Source: Echeneis naucrates (lineage: Eukaryota > Chordata > Actinopteri > Carangiformes > Echeneidae). Taken from it: 64,000 bases of DNA. The notes under the pieces were generated by a model. The model searched no databases, had not been told where the DNA came from, and worked only from the letters and a program-made list of their open reading frames with translations. The stretch covers positions 27,457,087 to 27,521,086 of the forward strand of contig NC_042513.1 of NCBI RefSeq assembly GCF_900963305.1, written 5' to 3'. The position numbers and the translations under genes were made by a program. Positions 12,206 through 23,112 of this stretch are shown here, one piece after another; the first letter of the stretch is position 1; every line of letters begins with the position of its first letter.

Positions 12206-13523
12206 TTGTGATGGATCAATGGATTGAAGACCGTCAGTTAATCAATCAGTTCCTAAAAAGTCAAATCTGATGGAGGATTTCTTTCCTTTCCTGTTTTTCG
12301 TTCCGTTCATGAATTTAATTCTGACTTTAAAATAAATTTTATCTTCTGATAATGAAAATGAATCAAAGATGAATTAATGAATCTTTGCAGCTGATCCGGC
12401 TCCGTGTTTTCCCAGCAGCCACCACGGAGGCTCTCCGCGCTGTAGTAAACAAGAGGACCACGTGGTGGAGGAGGAGGGTGCTGATTGGTGGAACTCGGCC
12501 GTGCAGAGACACACCCCTCTGAGGTCTGTTGTTTACTGACTTTCTGCACTGAAGCAGCATGAACACAACGAACACACACAGACACACACTCCGACAGTAA
12601 CAGCACGACTGCAACACAATAACAACATCACAGCAGCAGAGTAAACAAACAGATACATAAAACAGGAAGAGCCACGGTGTGCCTTCACCTTCATCATCAT
12701 CATCATCATGACCGTCCTCGTGCTTCAGCCGTGCAGCTTCCTCTCTGTACAGTTTACTCCACAGTGTGTTAGTGTGTGTTGTGTTACAGTGTGTAGCTTT
12801 AGTTGTGCAGTAACAAATAGCTGTGGGCGGAGCCCCCCCATCCGATTATATAACCTCCTGTAACTCTCCCTCCCCTCCCTGTGTGTGTGAGTGTGTGTGT
12901 AGCGCTGCACGTAGCACACACTCACACACACGCACACACACACTCTCCCCTGAGCTACGTGCTGAGACTAAAGGTTCATTCCACCATGTTTCTTATGTTA
13001 TATCACACCAACACAATCTGAGCCACTGCTGCATAAACAACCACAACAAACAAACAAACAAATATACAATAAAACAAAATGGAAAAGTTTATTTTGTCAC
13101 AGTTAAACTTTAAATCATTGGTAGACCTGACCTCTTCTTCAACAGACAGCAGAGGTCAGAAGTCAGAACAAGGCAGACGACACAGACAGCCTGAGCTTCT
13201 TCTTCTCTGTCTCCTTTGACATTCACCTGATGTCACTTCCTGTGTGCCTCCAGGTGAAAAATGAGTGTGAGATGGTCCGCTGCTGCTGGTCCAGTACTGG
13301 TCTGGACCAGGAGACCACCACACTTCCTGTCCCGAGGTGTGTGTGAGGGTTCATTCATCCTGTCACACATCACCCAGGACTGACCTGAGTCAGCTGATGA
13401 TGACATCACTGATCAGGTGATCAATCTGGTTCGCTGCAGCAGAAAAATGTCTCAAAATGATTTTCAGGCATAAAAATGAAAACTTTAACTTAATGTGAAA
13501 GGATTATATATTTTTCTGCTGGT
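12206..13523. other. Intergenic; possible TATA at 12845-12852
   Basis: No coding exon is recognisable. TTATATAA at about 12845-12852 is palindromic and could serve either strand. A minus-strand promoter here would suit the znf395-like gene, whose first coding exon appears to follow an untranslated one, but nothing else supports this. The rest is CA/TG-rich low-complexity sequence. Confidence 0.3.
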
Positions 13524-13531
13524 CTGGGACT

Positions 13532-13828
13532 AGAGGCGGTCCTGGCTAGTTTTACGCCCCTTGGCAACCATACATCCGGCCCCCAACCCCACCGCCGAAC
13601 CACCAACGTACAAACACAAGAATATATTGTATTATTTATGTTGTTAGTTTACAGTATCATGTATACAGGCTGTAATTGTGACTCTCACTTGACGTGGAAA
13701 TGAGTGGTACTAGTCTAGATAATGGGCAAGTTTTTTTTTGTTTTTTTTTTTGAGGGCACACGTGCGCCCCCAGATAGATTACGCCCTGGGCAGTCGCCCA
13801 CGTTGCCCATAGCAAAAATAATCCCTCT
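13532..13828. mobile_element. hAT-like MITE with 8-bp target duplication
   Basis: A 297-bp segment is bounded by identical 8-bp direct repeats CTGGGACT at 13524-13531 and 13829-13836. Its ends are short inverted repeats (AGAGGC at the left, CCCTCT at the right). Internal sequence such as GCCCTGGGCAGTCGCCCA is typical of non-autonomous vertebrate hAT elements. An 8-bp duplication is the hAT hallmark. No coding capacity is present. Confidence 0.65.
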
Positions 13829-14631
13829 CTGGGACTCTGGGGGTCTGACATGAGACCAATTCCCTCCATGTCCCTTCTGAACCTCAGCAGCTGTGAGATG
13901 AAACGTGTTGAACGTGCTCTGAACACTGATCAGCAGATACCAACACACACAGACACACACAGCACTGAGTGACTCACCATGAATTTCTGAATACTGGAAC
14001 TTTTATTATGAAGTTGAAGTTGGTTTAACTTCCTGTTTTTTTTTCTCTCCTTTTGATAAATTTAGAAAATAAACTTTTTACTTCGAGTTACTTCAAAACA
14101 CAGACTGTCTGTAAACTTTCTTGAGTTCCCAAAGTGAACTCGTCCATTGGTTTGATGAAGGATATTATTATATTATCTGACAGTAAAGTGGACTATAAAA
14201 AAAAAGGTTGTTTACAGAGATCTGGACCAGACGGTGTTTCCCTGACCAGCAGACAACTCCAGCGTCACTTCACGAAGTCTGATGCTCTATCTTTCCCCGG
14301 CCCTCTTCAGAGTGCACACTTCCTCCTCGTGATCTCTGGCTCCACTCTCATGATCAGCTCCTGGCGGCCGCTGATAGTCCCTGTTTTTGTGTAAAGAAAG
14401 GAAGAACAGACACAAACTAGAACCCCCACAATGCCAGTGCATCAGAAACCGTATATGGATATTTTATAAAAGATGTTTTTCAGTCATGTCTGTATATTCT
14501 ATCCTCATTACATTGTGCAGTTGTTACTTTCTTTATTTGTGTATCACTCTTTACTTCATCATAAGTACATAATATAATCATCAAAAAGTATAAAAGCATG
14601 TAAGAAGCATAAAATCAGATATTCCAACAAC

Positions 14632-14851
14632 CTGGACCTGGATCCTCTCTAAACCTGGACCTGGACCTGGACCGCCAGTAAACCTGGACCTGGACTGTAA
14701 ACCTGGACCTGGATCCTCTCTAAACCTGGACCTGAACCGTCAGTAAACCTGGACCTGGATCCTCTCTAAACCTGGACCTGGACCGTCAGTAAACCTGGAC
14801 CTGGACTGTGAACCTGGACCTGGATCCTCTCTAAACCTGGACCTGGACTGC
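14632..14851 (+). repeat. Short minisatellite, AAACCTGGACCTGGATCCTC unit
   Basis: Several imperfect units built on AAACCTGGACCTGG, alternating with TCCTCTCT and CCGTCAGT linkers. It lies downstream of the adaptor gene. Confidence 0.85.
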
Positions 14852-14936
14852 GGCCAATGCTACATAACCTGAAACCGTCAGATGTTGTGTGCATGTGTGT
14901 GTATATTAACACCGACCTCTTTGTGGTTCAGTTTGT

Positions 14937-14942
14937 TTTATT
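14937..14942 (-). terminator. Poly(A) signal, adaptor gene
   Basis: AATAAA on the minus strand, about 200 bp beyond the adaptor stop codon and the first canonical signal downstream of it. Confidence 0.5.
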
Positions 14943-15145
14943 TTGAAGAAAAGACACGAGTGTGACGTTAAAAACTCTCAATTGAAGATTCACCTGAGTC
15001 ATGTGACACAGATCTTCCACCAATCACAGACCTCCAGATGTCAGACTGTAGCTCTGACTGAGTCCAGTGTGGAAACTGAAGTCATTCGTTTTTTTGTCCT
15101 TTAGCTGCCGTTGCCCGTTCTGTCCTGTCCTTTGCCCTTCCTCCC

Positions 15146-15618
15146 TCATTGTTCCAGATCTGACTTCCTGTCAGGAAGTGGAGGTGAAGACTCCTCCTCA
15201 TCCACCTGGACCGCCTCGGGTGTATGGACAGGGGGCGTGGCCTGTTTTCCCTTCCTGCTCACCTGAGCATAAACCAAATTTCTGCTTTTGTCGCATGAAA
15301 CTTGAGCGCTGCTAACTCCGCCTCTGTCCTCCTGTCCCTCATTGGTCGATGGGGATGTGAGCCCAATGGTGTGGTATATGTGCTCTCGAGGGGCGGAGCC
15401 ATTCACACCTGCACGCAGAGAGAGGTTAACATTCATCTTCACCATCATCATCACCACCACCATCACCATCTTCATCACCACCACCATCCTCATCATCATC
15501 ATCACCACCACCATCACCATCTTCATCACCACCACCATCCTCATAATCTTCATCATCACCACCACCAACACCAGCTTCATCATCACCATCTTCATCACCA
15601 CCACCACCAACACCATCC

Positions 15619-15649
<31 letters not shown>

Positions 15650-17242
15650 AATCTTCATCACCACCACCATCACCATCTTCATCACCACCACCATCCTCAT
15701 AATCTTCATCACCACCACCATCCTCATCATCATCATAATCTTCATCACCACCACCATCCTCATCATCATCACCATCATCATCACCACCACCATCACCATC
15801 TTCATCACCACCACCATCCTCATAATCTTCATCATCACCACCACCAACACCAGCTTCATCATCACCATCTTCATCACCACCACCACCAACACCAGCTTCA
15901 TCATCACCATCTTCATCACCACCACCACCAACACCAGCTTCATCATCACCATCTTCATCACCATCACCATCCTCATCATAATCTTCATCATCACCACCAC
16001 CATCACCATCTTCATCACCACCACCATCCTCATAATCTTCATCACCACCACCACCGTCACCATCTTCATCACCACCACCATCCTCATCATCATCATCATC
16101 TTCATCACCACCACCATCCTCATCATCATCATCCTCATCATCATCACCATCTTCATCACCACCATCACCTTGTTTCTGGGACTCCCTCAGGTGGCTTCTC
16201 CACAGCAGGACTTCGACTGACTTCTCCACTGAACACACAGTGATGCATTATGGGAAATCTAGTAATAAGGTGTCTTCTAATTTCACCCGTGACTCACCAG
16301 CTTCAGCAGCAGAGTCTCCTCCTGACTCCACCACAGCTGCACTGCTATCTGTCTGAACATCTGAGAAAACACACACAGTGGCGATTCACTCATCATGTTT
16401 ATTTTGAAGTTGAAGTTGGTTCAGCTTCCTGTTTCTTTGATTCAGGTTCAGTATTTTCTAAACTAACTTAAACTCTTCTAAGCTACTCAGGTAACCTATA
16501 AAACGAATTACTGCTTTTAAAAAGATTCAGTTCTTTTGGATGGTTAGTTGATGTTCGGTTTTTACGTTCATGTTTCTTTCTTTCTTTCTTTCTGTTCTGT
16601 TTGAACACTCACCTTTCTCATCGTTCTGGATCTCTCTGATCATTGGATTATCTCTCGCGGCTCCACTTTCCTCAAGTTTCACCTGTCAGTGAAGACAACA
16701 TTAATAATTCACTCTGTTCCAGTTTAATCGGCGGGCTAAATGGAGTCTCTCCACCTCGGAGGTCAAAGGTCACTCACCACTCTGATGAGAGCTGAGGGGT
16801 TTCTGTCTGCGTCAGAATCTCGCAGCTCAAACGAATGGCTACAAAACAAAACATCTGAACATGAAACTGTCTGATGATCTTCTGATTCACATTTCAAGAG
16901 TAAAATACAAAATACTGCAGTTCCCATGAGCCTCAGCTGCAACTAGTAAGTCATACAGAGGCTCTTTACATCACTGATGTTTGCAAATGTTTCTTCAATT
17001 TAGTAAACCCTTCCTCAGTAAACTAGCATTTGAAGACAGGCTGGAGAGCTTCTGGTTCCTGTGTGAGTTCAGACAGTGAACACAGCATAAAGCTGATTTC
17101 AGAGACATTGATCACCAGCTCACCCTCTGCAGTCACTGCAGAGAGCTGTGAGGAAGATGGAGAGGAGGAGGAGGACGATGAAGAACCCGATGCCTCCTGA
17201 CAGGATCCAGGACCCGCTGACTTCAACTCCAACTGCAGCCAT
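15146..17242 (-). CDS. Single-pass transmembrane adaptor, LIME1/PAG1-like
   Basis: Six coding exons (17124-17242, 16778-16838, 16613-16682, 16298-16360, 16169-16228, 15146-15408) join in phase to 211 residues. A short extracellular end is followed by a hydrophobic segment at about residues 12-34. The juxtamembrane Cys35 and Cys38 (LCSDC) are candidates for palmitoylation and raft targeting. The cytoplasmic tail has exactly two tyrosines in SH2-ligand settings, Y136 (IYHTIG) and Y171 (VYAQVS), and a terminal proline motif PPLPDR near residues 200-205. This is the architecture of lymphocyte adaptors such as LIME1, PAG1 and LAT. In human, LIME1 lies just upstream of SLC2A4RG in the same orientation, as here. 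I infer a kinase-phosphorylated scaffold in immune cells. LIME1 orthology is likely but unproven; an additional ohnologue is the alternative. Confidence 0.75.
15431..16168 (+). repeat. Trinucleotide/minisatellite array filling an adaptor intron
   Basis: CAT/CAC trinucleotide repeats on the + strand (GATGGTGGTGATGAAGATGG-like on the gene strand) occupy nearly all of the 760-bp intron between exons 16169-16228 and 15146-15408. Only short ends with the splice sites are unique. Poly-His, poly-Asp/Gly and poly-Met/Val open frames across it are artefacts. Confidence 0.95.
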
Positions 17243-18142
17243 GATCACTGAGGAACTGAGGAAAACAGGTGAGTGAGTTGTGTGACCTACATCTGACGGA
17301 CTGTAACAGGAATGTTCAGGTTTACCGAAGGCAGGACCGACTTCCTGCTCGGACGCACTTGAGGTCTGCCTCAGGTAATGTATTTGTGTCTGTGGAGTCA
17401 AAATGTAACCCTGCAATTTCATGTGAGGCATGAGGAAATAAAGTCATTCAAAGTTTCATTTAACTAAATTCAAAAGGAAAAGTCTTCATATGCAAATGAA
17501 ATGACCTTTCATCCTTTAACAACCTCAGACGAAAATATCTGATCAGGTAACAACCACCCTGACAACACAAGTCAGTCGGTGAGCTGCTGGTGAGATCCTG
17601 GTTTCTGGAATAAGTAGAAAAAAGATGTCATTGGAAAAATGAACATCATGTTGTATTTCAGCTGTGTTTCAGACCATAAACTCATCAGGGAGGAGGAGGG
17701 ACATTTTCCCATAATTATACAGTACAGGCTAAAATTCTCTTTCAGATGAATAGGAAAGTGGCCTGTACTGTATGTCTGTATATTTCATCACCTGGAGGAC
17801 ATTTCACAGCAATTCACAGACTTTATTTATAAACTTAACTTGCATTTTATTGGTTGACACGATAACATGACGAGCTTCCTTTATCTGATCTTTAACTCGA
17901 CTAAATGCAGCAGGAGGTCAAAGGTCAAATCTTTTCAACTCTTCCTCGTGTATCTGCTGCAGCTGATCATCATCCAAAATCAAAAGATCATGTCCTGCAG
18001 CGTCAACTCAGACAGAAACTACGATCCCACAAACATCACTGAGTAAACAAGAGACTATTTACTTTTAAAAACTATACAACAGCAAGAAAAATGTAAACAA
18101 GTCAAGATGGAGCAGAACTGATCTAACCGGACCAGACAAGGC
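17243..18142. other. Upstream region of adaptor gene
   Basis: No further coding exon is supported. A copy of the dispersed GGGACATTTTCCCATA motif lies at about 17690-17713. Confidence 0.4.
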
Positions 18143-18358
18143 TGTTGTTTACCCGTTGTTTACTGTTGTTTACCCGTTGTTTACCCGTTGTTTACTGTTG
18201 TTTACCTGTTGTTTGCCCGTTGTTTACTGTTGTTTACCTGTTGTTTGCCCGTTGTTTACTGTTGTTTACCCGTTGTTTACCCGTTGTTTACCCGTTGTTT
18301 ACCCGTTGTTTACTGTTGTTTACCCGTTGTTTACCCGTTGTTTACCCGTTGTTTATCT
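18143..18358 (+). repeat. 11-bp tandem repeat (GTTGTTTACCC)n
   Basis: About 18 units of GTTGTTTACCC or GTTGTTTACT. The array is interrupted by the Harbinger-like element at 18359 and resumes at 19846-19866 (GTTGTTTACCTGTTGTTTAG). Confidence 0.92.
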
Positions 18359-19842
18359 GGAGTGTATTCCAGGTAGGAGGTTCAACAAACTCTGAGATGG
18401 GAAACTCTGAGTATCTGGTTCCAGAACAGCTGATCTGAGTTGGTTCACTTTGAGTTGCACAACCTCTATAAAAGGCATCATCAATGGAGCCCCGATACCA
18501 CAAGTCACCATGACAACCATGAAATGGAGGTGGAGGTCTGGATTCAGGCCGATGGAGAGGATGAACATGTTTCACTGTAAATGTAACACTGCTGCAGCAG
18601 CAAAGGAGAAACAGCAGGACACATAAGTTTGGATGTACGCTTCCATTGATTTTACATTTACTGTAAGAGAGCGTAGCTTGCAGGTATAAATACAAATGGG
18701 AATAAAATCAGATTTTCATTTAGGTGCAGTCAGGACAGAAGTGTACTTGGAAGCAATTAAAAATGAAATATCAAAACATCATTCAAAAAGCTAAGGCTTA
18801 TTTTGCTGGGCTATGACTGTACCTCACTTTGATTTTAATTTTATTTTTTTAAATTGACTTAAGCTATTAAACAAAGTAAATATTAATTTAAACCCCTAAC
18901 AAAATGTTTTAACGTCATCTCATTTAATAGCTCACTGAGTAGATGAACACATCGTACAATGTTTACCCATTTTTACTGAAGTAATTCATAAAGTGGCGAT
19001 GTGTAAACGAAAAAAATAAAATCTACTAATTAAAAAAATAGAGATTAACATTTGAATTCTGCTGAGCCAACAGAAAACAGGTGGAGCCGCCACCACCACC
19101 TCTGACAGGCTGAGGAGCTGAGGTCACCCGGGGTCATCCCCCTGGACACAAGTGCCTGCATCAGGTGTAAGTATAAACTGGTGTCTTTGAAAAATAAAAC
19201 TTATATATATAACACTTCTTGTATATATATCTCCGCCCCCCCAACAGTTGTGGATGGTGTCATCTGCCTCATTCAGCCTCCGACTGAAACTATTGAACAC
19301 CCGGCAGCTGTAAGTATTCCAGACTCAGATCTGGCCTCAGATGGCTGTTCGAAATATTCTGAAACATCACAGGAGGAAGAAGATGAAGAAGAAACGCTGT
19401 CTGCTGCCACAGGGAGAGCAGCAGAATGTAAATCATTTAAAATAATAGAATATAATTTCACTTCCTCTTTGATGTTTCTTACAGGTTTGAGTCCCAGAAC
19501 AGCCGTTTCAGTGCAGGAGTTCCTTTTCTCACAGCTCTACACACTGTTGTCTTTCCAAAGTGCTCTGCATCCCTGATGTTGTAAAGAAAACTACTGTTTG
19601 CAAAAAAACGGAATAAAATTAGCTGTGACGTGAGCGCACGTCCACAGTGCGTGAGGTTGGTGATGTGTGGCCGGAGAATGTTACTGATTGGGAATGAATG
19701 GACAATCCATATCCAACAGCTGTCTTTGTGTGGAGGAGACAGGTAGAAACTCATCAGGTGAGTCTGTTACCATGGTGACTGCCTCTTTCTGGAACCGATA
19801 ACTCAGAGTTTGCCTCATCTCGGGGTTTTTCTGGAATACTCC
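18359..19842. mobile_element. PIF/Harbinger-type DNA transposon, degraded
   Basis: The left end GGAGTGTATTCCAG and right end CTGGAATACTCC form an inverted repeat. The homology extends inward (AAACTCTGAGT, GGTTCCAGAA on both sides). It is flanked by TCT at 18356-18358 and 19843-19845, a 3-bp target duplication as expected for PIF/Harbinger. The minus strand at 19479-19754 encodes a transposase N-terminal-like segment (RFFANSSFLYNIRDAEHFGK, then TVCRAVRK). The plus strand at about 19240-19440 encodes an acidic segment resembling the end of the Myb/SANT-like partner protein (CLIQPPTETIEHPAA, EEEDEEE). A TATA-like CTATAAAAGG sits near 18470. At 1.48 kb it lacks most of the transposase and is non-autonomous. 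Confidence 0.72.
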
Positions 19843-19866
19843 TCTGTTGTTTACCTGTTGTTTAGT

Positions 19867-22800
19867 AAAGCGTCACCATCACCATCCTGATGCCTGGAAG
19901 ACAAACACAACCTCATCAGAACGAGCTGTCCTAATACTGAATGGAATGAACATGACGATCAATAAAGATTTTTTAAAGGAACAGTCCAACGCTTTTCTCC
20001 ATGAAGGCTGGAGACGCCACTTCACTTCAGGTGACACTGTTTGTTTTTAAGGAGGAGTCTGTAAACAAAGATGGATGCCGCATCTGTGACGCTCACGCTG
20101 CGCTCCTGTCAGAGCCTGACTCCGCCCCCTAACTCCCAGCTAACCCAACAACCACCAAAGAGGCCGAGCTGAGACTTCACAACAGTTACCGTCAATCGCT
20201 CACACACCTGTCAGTCAAAGAGGCCACGCCCCCAGTGCTCCATGACTGTAGTACTAAAACAGGAAACAGCTGATTCTCTGAATCCTCCCCTCAGTCATCA
20301 TGAAGGAGGACCAGAGACCAGAACAGTTCTGGTTCCAGACTGGAAACAGGTTGGCCCTCTAAGGGGCGGACTCCCTGCTGGACTCTGCTGGTCTGTGGAG
20401 GACCTGCAGGTTTAGTTGTTGGTTCAGACCTGAACCAGGTTTACAGCATTTATGCTGTGATAAGAAAATGAGCTGTCACATTTCTGCTCAGCCTGTGCAG
20501 CATGACTTTTCAATTCTCAGACTCACAAACACAAGAGTTTTTGTCTGCATGAATTATCTGTCAACCAAAACTTTGTTCATAAAGTTGTGACTTTTGAAAT
20601 ATAACATGTAAAATGGCGTCAGGGCTGCATGTTGATGCATCAATCGACAGTAAAACTTTTTTCAATCATGAAACTACTCATTAAGCCTAAAATGTATGGA
20701 TGGATGCTTCATTCATCCCCTCAGGGAAATTCTCTGGATCCCTCAGCTCACAGTACACACCAGGCAGTGCAACACAATGACACAACAAAAGACAGCCAGG
20801 AGTGTCAATCGATCAACAAAATGTGAGTGCAACATGGCAAAACTGGGTTAAGAGCCGTCGTAAATGATAAATTCTGAAATAATAAAAACACTCAGAGAAG
20901 GAGGACGGGTCAGAGTAAAAACTCTGTTCACGCCATTTACCTAACGGTAAATTCTGATTATTAATTCCTGATATTTCTGTCACTTTAATGTTTCAGTTCT
21001 CAAAGGCAGAACTGATATACAGCTGGTTAGCTTTAGCAACAATATTCATACATCAACAGTGTTAGTTCATAAATGATATCAGTAATCTGTGACCAAAGTC
21101 AAATCAGATAAATGTTAGAAAAGATGGTTACAAATGAAGAGCAGCAACATCAACTGTGACATCACAGACATGGCAGGACATGAAACCAGATTTCAATGAT
21201 TATCTGAAACTCCAAAGATCTGTGTTTATAATCTGCAGCAGGAATTATTCATTTTCTGATAATATTCCCTCAGGCATGTTAATATTTATGACTCTCGATC
21301 TGTTTTTGTGTTTCTGAAATTCATATTTTAATAAAGTTCAAAATAAATTTTGGACTGAAGTCTTTTATATTTACGGAGACATATTTATTATGTGTGTACA
21401 CATTTTCTGAAAAGAGAAGCGAGAAACTCACTGGCAGATGACGTCTGCAGAGGATATTAATATCACGTTCACATTCACTGACAGCTGGATGATTCTTCTG
21501 CTTCTGGTTCTAAAGTCACCGGTTTGAACCTGTGAGCTGAGCTGAGTCCAGGTCCAAGTCCAGGTCCAAGTCCAGGTTCAGGTCCAGGCAGTGACTGAGG
21601 GAGTTGTTCCTGTTGCAGGTTTATTCATTGACTGAACAAACACTCAACAGCTCAGCTGTTTGAGCTGCTTAAAGACACACACACACACACACAGACAGAC
21701 AAACAGACACACAGACACACACACACACACAAACAGACACAGATAGACACACACACACTGACAGACTGAATAAGAAAACTCTTATTTCACTTGCAGGAAG
21801 TGATTTTTTGGTTTTATTTTAATTTTACCTTTCATGTTTTCTCTCGGTAAATTCAAAGCTGTCAATCAAACATTAGTTGTTGAAATGCATCATGGGAGTT
21901 GTAGTTAACAGCTACCTGTGAGCCTGTTGGTCCGCAGGTTTGAATTTAATGTTGATACAAAGCTTAACTGTAAGGCGGGAAATTAGGCTCCGCCCTCTTT
22001 ACAGGTCTGCCCTTTTAGCCTAGCCACACTGTTAGCTTCTGTCCGACGAGACGGTCCAATCAGAGACGAGCCTGCAGGACATCGTGACAGGGAGCTGTGT
22101 TGTTGTAACCATGACAACTGCGATCACCAGATGTGGGGGAAGTAGCATATTCATTTCACATGTTCGCATGTTTCACATCTCATGTTTCTCATGAATTGTG
22201 TTTATGTGAAGTGGACATGCAGACTCTACCCTCACTGACTGGCAAACACACATTTGTCATCATGCTTCTCCAACGTTGTGTGTTTCATTTTTCAGCCAAA
22301 GAAACGATGCGCTGAGCTTGCTCTCTGAGGCTCAGGCAGCTGGAGCTCCGATGGACTGAAGGAGGAACTCTATCTGCAGCTCCACCCAAACACTCAACGG
22401 ACACTTACTGCTTGACTGGTGGAGTGAGGAGAGATAACAAAGCCACAGAGACTGTGACAGTTGATCTGTGTGCCGCTGCCACACAAACGGGGTGATTTAT
22501 TCATTTGATGATGACAAATCTACAAAATAACTAATAAACCCCGCCCTCTCTCTGAGTGACAGCTGATTTTTACTGCAGAATAACTGTGGAGTTGTGGTTA
22601 CTATGGTAACTACGTCACTGCGGTCATTGTCGCCTGATGTATCACGATAATTATGAATCGTGTTACAGAGATGATTAAATATGTCATTAAACAAGGCCAC
22701 TTTTGATTTTTCTAATCAGATCTTGTAGCAGCAGAATAGCATGGTCCTCCTACTACGGTGGCCCAGACAGGTCAACACTCAGCTAAAGATTCCAAAAACT

Positions 22801-23112
22801 CAAAGTAGAAATAAACGTTGACGAGTTCTTATTTGATCTGTTAATAAAAATACAAACTTCACTTAATGACATAAACAAAATGTTGAAGCTGAACAGACAG
22901 AAAGCAGAATGAGATTTAAAACTGTGTAAAAACTTTCTGTTCGACTGCAGCGTGACGCTTTAGATACACAAAATCTGAACCCAGGAACCAGACAATCCAG
23001 ATGAGTGACAAACACACACATGTTCATAACTCATGTTTGCTCAGAAACGTCACATGGACTCAAAGTAAATTCCTCGGGTGTGCAAGTGAGGCCACACCTT
23101 CTTCTTCTTCTT
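19867..23112. other. Intergenic, 3.2 kb, no gene seen
   Basis: No exon with family resemblance was found on either strand. It holds a short CCAAGTCCAGGT tandem run at about 21547-21590, CA repeats at 21675-21760 and a ZNF143-like motif near 21885. Confidence 0.45.

Noticed and set aside
10570-12270. 566-codon Arg-Ile repeat open frame and overlapping Gly-Ser and Leu-Ile frames
   Set aside because: Several frames of the same hexamer array are open at once, which shows the lack of stops is a property of the unit.
12845-12852. Strong promoter call from TTATATAA
   Set aside because: It is palindromic and no start site or first exon could be tied to it, so it is kept only as a remark.
15302-16243. 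Poly-His open frame on the plus strand
   Set aside because: It is antisense to the adaptor gene and consists of the CAT/CAC repeat in its intron.
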